From Actinomycetota bacterium (GTDB lineage: Bacteria; Actinomycetota; UBA4738): a DNA stretch of 7,709 bases. Under the pieces are notes generated by a model. It saw nothing but the letters and a program-made list of their open reading frames with translations. It ran no database searches and had not been told where the DNA came from. Every line of letters begins with the position of its first letter. Positions within the stretch are counted from its first letter, which is position 1. Position numbers and translations under genes: made by a program. This document shows positions 1 through 6,070 of this stretch, piece after piece. The DNA lies in the NCBI GenBank assembly GCA_013816105.1, contig JACDEY010000041.1:1-7709 (forward strand), written 5' to 3'.

Positions 1-570
1 ATGACGGGCGCTCGCGGGGAACCGATGGAGCGTCTCCTGGACGTGCTCCGCGCCCGGGACATCTCCCTGGCATCGGTGATCGAGCGAAACGTCGGAGCCC
101 CACCCGAGCTCGAGCTCGTTTCCCAAGAGCTGAGCGAACCCCCCCACCCCGGGTGGATCTCGCCTCCACTGCCGCCGGATGCCGACCTCCTCCGCCGCTG
201 CACCCGCTACCGCTACCGCGACGCGAAACTCTCGTACAACCTCGCCTACGTCGACCCGGCCGCCGCGGGACCCGACCTGGCCGGCGCGATCGCGGAGGGC
301 CGCATCCACCTCGGCGAGGTGTTCGAGGGCCCGCGTGTGAGAAAGCTCGGCTACGAGGTCGGGACCGATCAGGACGAATCCGGGGTCCGGGCCGCGGCCC
401 TCGATGGCTGTTGGGGCGACGGCCCGCAGCGCCCCTACGCCTGGAGGCGCTACGCCGCGGCGCTGCAGGGAACGATCGCCTTCGTCGTCCTCGAGATCCT
501 CCCCGCCGCAACCTGGAACGGCCTCCTCGACCCGGCCAACATCGCGCGGGCCTCCGGAGACACGGGGTGA
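1..570 (+). CDS. Chorismate lyase-like protein (UbiC / Rv2949c-like family)
   Basis: Probably converts chorismate to 4-hydroxybenzoate and pyruvate in the cytoplasm. The 189-residue product matches the general plan of the chorismate lyase family from end to end. It has an N-terminal segment of the 'LL..dgs.t..LE' type (about residues 12-29), an RCTRYRYRD strand (66-74), then a hydrophobic Y-V-D-P turn. An LGEVFEG segment (104-110) corresponds to the 'PLG..L' loop of UbiC. The C-terminal WRRY...G....LEILP block (148-168) corresponds to the UbiC stretch carrying the catalytic Arg and the Glu of 'TELFLP'; here these would be R149/R150 and E165. Length is normal for the family. The ATG is the first base of the window, so upstream signals cannot be seen; a second ATG at 25 (residue 9), preceded by GGGGA, is an alternative start. 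The stop overlaps the next gene by 4 bp, implying coupled translation with an aryl-CoA ligase. Activity is inferred from remembered family patterns, not from an alignment. Confidence 0.68.
   Translation: MTGARGEPMERLLDVLRARDISLASVIERNVGAPPELELVSQELSEPPHPGWISPPLPPDADLLRRCTRYRYRDAKLSYNLAYVDPAAAGPDLAGAIAEGRIHLGEVFEGPRVRKLGYEVGTDQDESGVRAAALDGCWGDGPQRPYAWRRYAAALQGTIAFVVLEILPAATWNGLLDPANIARASGDTG
556..560 (+). promoter_or_regulatory. Ribosome binding site for the aryl-CoA ligase
   Basis: GGAGA lies inside the end of the chorismate lyase-like gene, with six bases between it and the GTG at 567. It decides the start: the reading frame stays open back to an ATG at 153, but homology to acyl-CoA ligases begins only after 567 and the region before it is coding in another frame. 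Confidence 0.7.
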
Positions 571-2129
571 GGGCCATCGGATCGAGCCAGCCAGCTGGTC
601 ACCCCCCCTACAACGCCACAACCGACCTCCTCGAGCGCAACCTGGTTCCCGGGCGTGCCGAGCGCCCCTACCTGGTCCGCGAGGGGCGGATCTGGACATA
701 TGAGGAGGTGGCGGCTGCGGCGAACGCCGCCGGATCGGGGCTTCTCGGCCTGGGCTTGGAGATCGGCGACCGCGTGTTGGTCGCGACGCGTGACCGGGTC
801 GAGTTCGTCTTCTCGTTCTGGGGTGCCATCAAGGCGGGCCTGGTTCCGGTGCCGGTGGCTTCGGGGTTGTCGGCCGCGGACGTCCACTTCATGCTGAGCG
901 ACAGCGAGGCCCGCGGCGCCGTCTGCGACCACGCTTCGGCTTCGGCCGTCCTTCCGGCCACGCGGCGCTCCGACGTGCCATGCGTGCTCGTCGGAGGGAG
1001 CGTCTCCGGCGAGGGAGCCCTGACATGGGAGGAGGTCTGCGGAAGACCATCCCCGCTTCGGGCCGCGCCGACGACGGAGGATGACGTCGCGCTGTGGCTG
1101 TACACGTCGGGGACGACCGGCCTTCCGAAGGCCGCGATGCACCGCCACCGTCACCTCCGGGCGGCCCCGTCGGCCCTGAGCCGGCAAGTGATCGCCATGG
1201 AGCCCGACGACGTCGTGCTATCCGTCTCGAAGATGTTCTTCGCCTACGGCCTCGGGAACTCCGTGTACCTTCCCGCGGCCGCGGGCGCCACCGTGGTCGT
1301 GGACGAAGCCCCGGTCGTCCCCGGAAGGGTCGAGGGACTCTTGAACCGCGCCCGCCCGACGCTACTGTTCGGGGTGCCCGCGTTCTTCGACGGGCTGTCG
1401 CGCCTGGAGGAAGCGCGGCTTCCCGACTCCATCCGCATGGTGATCTCGGCCGGAGAGGCCCTTGGGGAAGACCTGTTCACACGCTTCCGCGACCGGTTCG
1501 GCCTGCCCCTGCTGGACGGGCTCGGCTCGACGGAGGCCCTGCACCACGTCACCTCTAACCGGCCCGACGACGTCGTCCCCGGCAGCGCGGGCCGGCCGCT
1601 CGACGGCTACGAGGCCCGAGTCCTCGACCGTGACCAGCACGAGGTCGCCGAGGGTGAATCGGGCGAGCTCTGGGTTCGCGGTCCGACGACGTTCGCGGGC
1701 TACTGGCGCCGCCCGGAGCTCACGGCCCGCACGTACTCCGGAGACTGGATGCGCACCGGAGACCTCGTTCGGATGGTCGAGGGTCGCCTCTTCTGCGAGG
1801 GGCGCCTAGACGATCTCGTCAAGTTGGGCGGGATGTGGGTGGCTCCGGGCGAGATCGAAGAGGTCCTTCGCGGGCACCCCGGCGTGGCTGAAGCTGCCGT
1901 CGTGACCTCCGACGACGGCAGCGGGGTCCCGGTCCTGATGGCCTTCGTGCGGCGCGACCCGGAGTGGGAAGGTTCCGATCTGCCCGCGGAGCTTCGGCGA
2001 TCCTGCAGGCGGCGGCTGGCCGCGTTCAAGGTTCCGAAGTCGTTCGAAGTCGTTTCCGAGCTTCCCCGAACACCGACCGGGAAGCTGAAGCGCTTCGTGC
2101 TTCGCGAGCAGCCGTCCACTCGAGCCTGA
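567..2129 (+). CDS. Benzoate / 4-hydroxybenzoate-CoA ligase family protein
   Basis: ATP-dependent acyl-adenylating enzyme that should form an aryl-CoA thioester via an aryl-AMP. The 520-residue product carries the ANL-superfamily motifs in order: P-loop YTSGTTGLPK (179-188), DGLGSTEALHH (317-327), TGDL (397-400), the GRLDDLVKLGG hinge (412-422), and PRTPTGKLKRF (500-510) with the likely catalytic lysine K506. The segment KMFFAYGLGN (222-231) and the 'GSTEALHH' form are hallmarks of the benzoate-CoA ligase subgroup and set it apart from fatty-acid ligases; the N-terminus (YNATTDLLERNL, 15-26) also fits. Start is GTG at 567, within the GTGA overlap with the preceding stop and behind GGAGA. Coupling to a chorismate lyase-like gene makes 4-hydroxybenzoate the most likely substrate; benzoate or another aryl acid cannot be excluded. 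It converges with the sulfatase-fold gene, 23 bp away, with no convincing terminator between them. Confidence 0.85.
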   Translation: MRAIGSSQPAGHPPYNATTDLLERNLVPGRAERPYLVREGRIWTYEEVAAAANAAGSGLLGLGLEIGDRVLVATRDRVEFVFSFWGAIKAGLVPVPVASGLSAADVHFMLSDSEARGAVCDHASASAVLPATRRSDVPCVLVGGSVSGEGALTWEEVCGRPSPLRAAPTTEDDVALWLYTSGTTGLPKAAMHRHRHLRAAPSALSRQVIAMEPDDVVLSVSKMFFAYGLGNSVYLPAAAGATVVVDEAPVVPGRVEGLLNRARPTLLFGVPAFFDGLSRLEEARLPDSIRMVISAGEALGEDLFTRFRDRFGLPLLDGLGSTEALHHVTSNRPDDVVPGSAGRPLDGYEARVLDRDQHEVAEGESGELWVRGPTTFAGYWRRPELTARTYSGDWMRTGDLVRMVEGRLFCEGRLDDLVKLGGMWVAPGEIEEVLRGHPGVAEAAVVTSDDGSGVPVLMAFVRRDPEWEGSDLPAELRRSCRRRLAAFKVPKSFEVVSELPRTPTGKLKRFVLREQPSTRA

Positions 2130-2152
2130 GAGGTTCGGCGGGCGGCCCGGAA

Positions 2153-3421
2153 TCACTCGATGTAGCCGAGGCCTCGTAGATGCTCCAAGATCTCCTCGGT
2201 CGCTTCGACCTGCTCCCCCACCACCGAGGGCTCGCCCGGGAGGAGTCGGCGAAGGCGTTCCGTTTCCCTGGGGTCCTCGATGACCGCCGTCTCCCGGCGG
2301 TCCGGGCCGAGGCGGAAGACACGCTCGTATCCGTCACCGGGTGCGGACAGCAGCTTGCGGTCCCCGAAAACGACCGACCTCTTCTCGAAGCCGTAGGCGA
2401 TGCCCTCGGACAGGACCGGCCGCTCCTCCTCCCTGCCGAGAAGAGACCGGCCGTCCCCTTCGGGGACGTCCCTGCCGCCGGCCTCGAGCACCGTCGGGAA
2501 GACGTCCACGAGGCTCACGTTGTTGCGTATCTCTCGAGCCGGGATGGCCGGCCCGGAGACGACCAGAGGGACGAGCGTGTGGACCTGGAAGAGGTTGTGG
2601 CCGTGGCCGACTCCGTACACGTCACGTGGGTCCGTGAAATCCCTCAACTCCTCCTCCCGGTGCTCCCAGAACTCCTCTCCGTGGTCGGAGGTCAGGACGA
2701 CGATGGTCCGCTCGCGGAGGCCGGCCGACTCCAGCGCCGACCAGAGATCGGCGATCGCGGCGTCCACCGCGCGAACCGCGACGTCGTAAAGCCGGACGCG
2801 CGCGTCGCGATAGCGAGCGAACGCCTCCGAATCGACGTCGGCGCCCGACTTCGTGAAGTCCCACCGCCGCACGTTCGGAAGCCTCGGCACCTTGCCGAAG
2901 GTGTTCCACATCCTCCTGGGAATGTTCAGGGGCTCATGGGCGTCCCCGAGGTGGAGCCAGAGGAAGAACGGGCTGTCCTGCGCTCGCATCCACTTCTGCG
3001 CCACCCGCATGACCTTGGGGGCGGCCTTCTCGAGCATGACCATGTGGCCGAACCTGCCGGGAAGCGACAGGTGAGCGTTCCAGATGGCGCCGACCGCGGC
3101 GGTCGCGTAGCCCCTGGCACCAAGGAGGTCGGAGAGGAGCGGGATGTCGTTGGGAGTGGTGGTGGGAAGGTTGTGCTTGCTCAGGTTCTTCGGCTCTCCC
3201 GGCACCAGACCGCCCCCGTGGCGGTGTGGATACAGACCGCTCTGCAACGAAACGACGGCCGGGCACGTCCAGGACGACACGCTGTGCGCCGAGGTGCAGT
3301 GAAGCGCTCGGTCCAGCACGGAGTCGATGAACGGGGTCGTTCGCCGTTCGTGGCCGTAGGCAGAGATTCGATCGCGCCGGAGGCAGTCCACCGTGACCAG
3401 CACGACGTTGGGGGATGCCAT
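2153..3421 (-). CDS. Sulfatase-fold (alkaline phosphatase superfamily) hydrolase with Thr nucleophile
   Basis: Metal-dependent hydrolase or transferase of phosphate or sulfate esters; substrate unknown. The 422-residue product begins directly with the core strand ending in VDCLRRD (11-17, metal ligand D12). It then has the nucleophile segment WTCPAVVSLQSG (51-62), HLGDAHEP (157-164), TSDHGEE (244-250, metal ligands D246/H247) and GHGHNLF (272-278). It ends in LRGLGYIE, a tail common in this sulfatase-like group. Residue T52 occupies the position of the Cys or Ser that is converted to formylglycine in true sulfatases, and there is no C/S-x-P-x-R motif. No signal peptide or membrane segment is visible, so it is probably cytoplasmic. 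The ATG is 9 bp after the sulfotransferase stop, with no good Shine-Dalgarno, which suggests last place in a three-gene operon and reinitiation. Databases would probably call it 'sulfatase'; a phosphodiesterase, phosphatase or phosphotransferase role is at least as likely. Confidence 0.85.
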   Translation of the reverse strand: MASPNVVLVTVDCLRRDRISAYGHERRTTPFIDSVLDRALHCTSAHSVSSWTCPAVVSLQSGLYPHRHGGGLVPGEPKNLSKHNLPTTTPNDIPLLSDLLGARGYATAAVGAIWNAHLSLPGRFGHMVMLEKAAPKVMRVAQKWMRAQDSPFFLWLHLGDAHEPLNIPRRMWNTFGKVPRLPNVRRWDFTKSGADVDSEAFARYRDARVRLYDVAVRAVDAAIADLWSALESAGLRERTIVVLTSDHGEEFWEHREEELRDFTDPRDVYGVGHGHNLFQVHTLVPLVVSGPAIPAREIRNNVSLVDVFPTVLEAGGRDVPEGDGRSLLGREEERPVLSEGIAYGFEKRSVVFGDRKLLSAPGDGYERVFRLGPDRRETAVIEDPRETERLRRLLPGEPSVVGEQVEATEEILEHLRGLGYIE

Positions 3422-3430
3422 CGGGACCGA

Positions 3431-4474
3431 TCAGCGAGCTGCGGTGTCCGGGGCCGGGATCGCCGGGGCCTTTCGGGGCCGCAACGCATAGCCGTACCTG
3501 CGGAGCAGCGGAAATGTCATGGCCGTCACCCACGCGCGGCTCAAGCCGGGCATCTTCTGCAGCCACTCGTCGTCCACGCGCAGTGCGAGCTCCCCCGACG
3601 AGAAACGTAGCCGGTTCCCGTAAACCGTATGGTTCGGGCCGAGCAACACCCCGCCGTTTCGGAGGAACGGCAGGGAAAAGCCCTCGGCCGGCGACCCGGC
3701 GTGGTCGAGGACGCGCTGGAGGTTCGCGCGGGGCTCCCGAACGAGGTCCTCGTACCGGACGAGGTGATAAGGCACACCGAGGGCGCCGAGCGAAGGGATC
3801 CTGGCGTTGTAGGAAAGCCATCGCATCGAGGCGGCGGCGCTCATCCCGAGTCTCGTTCGCAGGCTCCGGAGTTTCCTCCGACGCTCCTTACCTCGTGTCG
3901 ACCGCCGCCAGGAGTAGACGACGCCCCGGCTGTCCCGGACGAGGTGGACCAATCGGAGGTCCATCCCCGGAACCTTCCTGAGCAGCAGCGCGTGCGATGG
4001 CGTCTTGGAAGAGTCCACGATGACGCCGGCGCCCGAGACGTGTCCGATGGCCCGAAGAAGAGGGTCGAGGATCCTTACGTACCGCTCGATCCTCTCGTCC
4101 CCGCTCGGGTCCGAGGAGTCGGCCTTCAACGCCCGAAGGGAAGAAACGGTGTCGAGGGAGTTCCGCAGGGCGAGCACCTCCTGCACGTCAACGTTGCCCC
4201 ATCCCCCGAACGCCTCAGCGCCCACCGCGGTCCAGAAGGGACAGTCGAAGAATCGTTCCTTGCACCCGCAGCGCGAGTTCTCAACCAGGCCGCGCTGCCA
4301 GATCTGGCGAAGCTCCCCCACAGAGAAGAAGGAGGGAACCTGCCCGAGCATCAGGTCGAGGAGGGTACTGCCGCTCTTCGTGCCCCCGCCGATGTACAGG
4401 ACCCGAGGGGGATGCCCTGGGAGGCCCGGCTCGGTTCCGTCCTCTTCGGACGGCTTCTCCTCAGAAGCCGTCAT
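3431..4474 (-). CDS. PAPS-dependent sulfotransferase
   Basis: Transfers sulfate from 3'-phosphoadenylyl sulfate (PAPS) to an unknown acceptor, probably a glycan or lipid of the cell surface given its neighbours. The 347-residue product has the 5'-phosphosulfate-binding loop GGTKSGSTLLD (30-40) and the 3'-phosphate-binding stretch HLVRDSRGVVYSW (177-189). DSSKTP (154-159) and RYEDLVREP (240-248) are also typical of this bacterial sulfotransferase family. A cysteine cluster CGC...C (C69, C71, C78) follows the PAPS loop. No membrane segment is visible, so it should be cytoplasmic; the first 20 residues are acidic and look disordered. ATG at 4474 lies inside the end of the polymerase gene (14-bp overlap), with AGGAG at 4486-4490, 11 bases upstream. 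The tight spacing on both sides supports an operon with the polymerase and the sulfatase-fold enzyme. Confidence 0.87.
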   Translation of the reverse strand: MTASEEKPSEEDGTEPGLPGHPPRVLYIGGGTKSGSTLLDLMLGQVPSFFSVGELRQIWQRGLVENSRCGCKERFFDCPFWTAVGAEAFGGWGNVDVQEVLALRNSLDTVSSLRALKADSSDPSGDERIERYVRILDPLLRAIGHVSGAGVIVDSSKTPSHALLLRKVPGMDLRLVHLVRDSRGVVYSWRRSTRGKERRRKLRSLRTRLGMSAAASMRWLSYNARIPSLGALGVPYHLVRYEDLVREPRANLQRVLDHAGSPAEGFSLPFLRNGGVLLGPNHTVYGNRLRFSSGELALRVDDEWLQKMPGLSRAWVTAMTFPLLRRYGYALRPRKAPAIPAPDTAAR

Positions 4475-6029
4475 TCCTGAGCCCGCTCCTGCTGCCCGGC
4501 CAGGGCTTCTCCGCCCCGGCGTCCGGTTTCAGCGCCTCCAAGACCCTGCCATTGCCCGAGCCGACACGGTGGCCGTTCCCTCCGCCGCGGTGCCCGTTTC
4601 CCTCGCCATCCCCATTGGTCCCCGGAACGACCCGCCCGACCAGTTCCTGCCGAAGCGTGAGCGACCGGGCCGCCCTGGTCATGCCGAGCACGATCCATGG
4701 CCAAAGCTGAAACGAGGCGTCCGTGGCAACGAAGGCCACGCCCATCGTGAAGTACATGAACATGAGGGCCCAGGCGACCGGCGCCAGATCGCCTCGGGAG
4801 ACCCGGAAGATCCGCTTGGGCCACAGCACGGCCGCGAGGAAGGTGAGCAACAGCACCAGACCCACCACCCCCGAGTCGTAGAGGGTGCGGATGTAGAGAT
4901 TGCCGATGTACGCGCCCTTCGCCTCCGAGGGGCGCTTCTTGGGGGCGGCGTGGCGCTGGCCATAGGAGTTGGTGCCGAGGCCGAGGATGGGCGACCTTGG
5001 AATCTCGCCGAGCGCTGTCTGCCACTCGGACACGCGGTTCTGGCCCGAGCCCTCGGTAAAAAGGAGGAGTCGCTGGGCTCTCACCACGACGGCGTTGTCC
5101 GGGGAGGAGACGTCCGAAGGCGCGACGGCGATCTGGAAGAGCCCGAGCAAGCCGACGCCGAGGGCGAGCGAGGTCAGGCCGATCTGGGCCAGCCGGTTGC
5201 GCCGGGTGGCGCGCCGACGAATGAGGAGCGAAGCGAGGAGCCCGACCGCGAACGCGATCCATGCGCCCCGCGTGAGGCTCGCGACCAGAGCCCCGGTGCA
5301 GAGCCAGAACCCGAGGAGGCTGTACCTCCGAGGGAACAGGGGGTTGTCCTCGCGCATCAGCACCACGAACGCCAGCGCCGCCGACGCGGACATGGAGCCA
5401 AGGATGTTGTACTCCGCCGCGAGGCCGGCCGCCGGGGCCCCTATGCCCCCTACGCTGACGCCGAACGTCGACCCGACCGTGTAGTAGGCGGCCACCGCGA
5501 GGAGGGCGATCGCCGAGTTGGCCATGGCCGCGATCAGTAGGGCCCTCGCGGCGAATATCAATCGTTTCCGGTCGCAGACCCCGAAGTAGACGGCCAGATA
5601 AGCGAGGGCGCCCAGGAGGAGCAGGCCGGCGACGAGGAGGCTCCTCAGCCGGACCTCGGCGAAGAGATAGCTCGACACGAACTGGACCGCGATGAACAGG
5701 ACGATGACCGTCTCGGGCCAGCGCCAGCGAGGTCGCGCGTCGCTGCGCATGAACAGCAAGACGCGAAGCAGCACGGGCACGAGGATCAGGTGGGCCGGCT
5801 GCAGCGTGACCCCGGCGACGTCGAATCGGAACCGGTTCAAGATGGCGGCGCCCGTCATGAGCACGAACAGCAGGCGCCACGGCATGAGCGTCAGGATGGT
5901 GAGCGCGCCCGCGCCCGCGCCGACGAGGGGGGCCTGCGCCGCCACCACGCCCATTCCCGCCGAGCCGGCGGCGGCGGGCATCAGCAGGATGGCCTCCTGA
6001 GATCCGCTGCGCCGCGTTCGAAAGCTCAC
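4461..6029 (-). CDS. O-antigen ligase / Wzy-type polysaccharide polymerase family membrane protein
   Basis: Integral membrane protein expected to polymerise undecaprenyl-linked repeat units or to ligate a glycan to an acceptor outside the membrane. The 522-residue product has about 11-12 hydrophobic segments (roughly 35-60, 78-94, 107-124, 128-150, 158-182, 205-224, 237-268, 281-303, 380-402, 415-433, 438-450). The Wzy_C-type signature is present: SLTRGAW (251-257), then a large loop at about 304-378 with RVSEW (332-336) and SPILGLGTNSYG (346-357), then LYDSGVVGL (383-391). After about residue 455 a soluble Gly/Asn/His-rich tail extends to the end. Start is given as GTG at 6029, supported by a TATCCT box 8 bases upstream (leaderless). 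The alternative ATG at 5981 (residue 17) follows an in-frame AGGAGG (5993-5998) at 11 bases. First gene of the minus-strand operon and divergent from the flippase. Ligase versus polymerase cannot be decided from sequence. Confidence 0.85.
   Translation of the reverse strand: MSFRTRRSGSQEAILLMPAAAGSAGMGVVAAQAPLVGAGAGALTILTLMPWRLLFVLMTGAAILNRFRFDVAGVTLQPAHLILVPVLLRVLLFMRSDARPRWRWPETVIVLFIAVQFVSSYLFAEVRLRSLLVAGLLLLGALAYLAVYFGVCDRKRLIFAARALLIAAMANSAIALLAVAAYYTVGSTFGVSVGGIGAPAAGLAAEYNILGSMSASAALAFVVLMREDNPLFPRRYSLLGFWLCTGALVASLTRGAWIAFAVGLLASLLIRRRATRRNRLAQIGLTSLALGVGLLGLFQIAVAPSDVSSPDNAVVVRAQRLLLFTEGSGQNRVSEWQTALGEIPRSPILGLGTNSYGQRHAAPKKRPSEAKGAYIGNLYIRTLYDSGVVGLVLLLTFLAAVLWPKRIFRVSRGDLAPVAWALMFMYFTMGVAFVATDASFQLWPWIVLGMTRAARSLTLRQELVGRVVPGTNGDGEGNGHRGGGNGHRVGSGNGRVLEALKPDAGAEKPWPGSRSGLRNDGF
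4486..4490 (-). promoter_or_regulatory. Ribosome binding site for the sulfotransferase
   Basis: On the minus strand this reads AGGAG, 11 bases before the ATG at 4474, inside the end of the upstream membrane-protein gene. The spacing is on the long side; a second AGGA directly abuts the ATG and is too close to serve. Confidence 0.5.
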
Positions 6030-6037
6030 GAACGCTC

Positions 6038-6043
6038 AGGATA
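6038..6043 (-). promoter_or_regulatory. Probable -10 box for the polymerase operon (leaderless)
   Basis: On the minus strand this reads TATCCT, a TANNNT -10 element, with 8 bases before the GTG at 6029. That spacing places the transcription start at or next to the start codon. No Shine-Dalgarno sequence precedes the GTG, and no clear -35 element is visible, since the region upstream is shared with the divergent gene. Confidence 0.5.
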
Positions 6044-6055
6044 ACGGACGCGATC

Positions 6056-6061
6056 TAGACT
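6056..6061 (+). promoter_or_regulatory. Probable -10 box for the flippase gene (leaderless)
   Basis: TAGACT matches TANNNT and lies 9 bases before the ATG at 6071. No Shine-Dalgarno sequence occurs between it and the ATG, which fits a leaderless transcript. The identical hexamer stands 8 bases before the ATG at 7645, which strengthens both calls. I see no convincing -35 element. Confidence 0.55.
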
Positions 6062-6070
6062 CCACGACCG

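Noticed and set aside
153..566. N-terminal extension of the aryl-CoA ligase back to the ATG at 153
   Set aside because: The translation is Arg/Pro-rich with no family match and overlaps the chorismate lyase-like gene; the GTG at 567 with GGAGA upstream fits better.
2138..2150. Possible terminator hairpin between the convergent genes
   Set aside because: Only a 4-bp stem (CGGG/CCCG) with a 3-base loop and no T-tract on either strand; too weak to call.
2180..3610. A 476-residue open frame on the plus strand opposite the sulfatase-fold gene
   Set aside because: It lies antisense to a gene with clear motifs, has no recognisable domain, and long antisense frames are expected in GC-rich DNA with third-position bias.
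4005..5540. A 511-residue plus-strand frame opposite the sulfotransferase and polymerase genes
   Set aside because: Composition is rich in Arg, Glu, Gly and Pro without motifs, and it spans the antisense of two convincing genes; a shadow frame.
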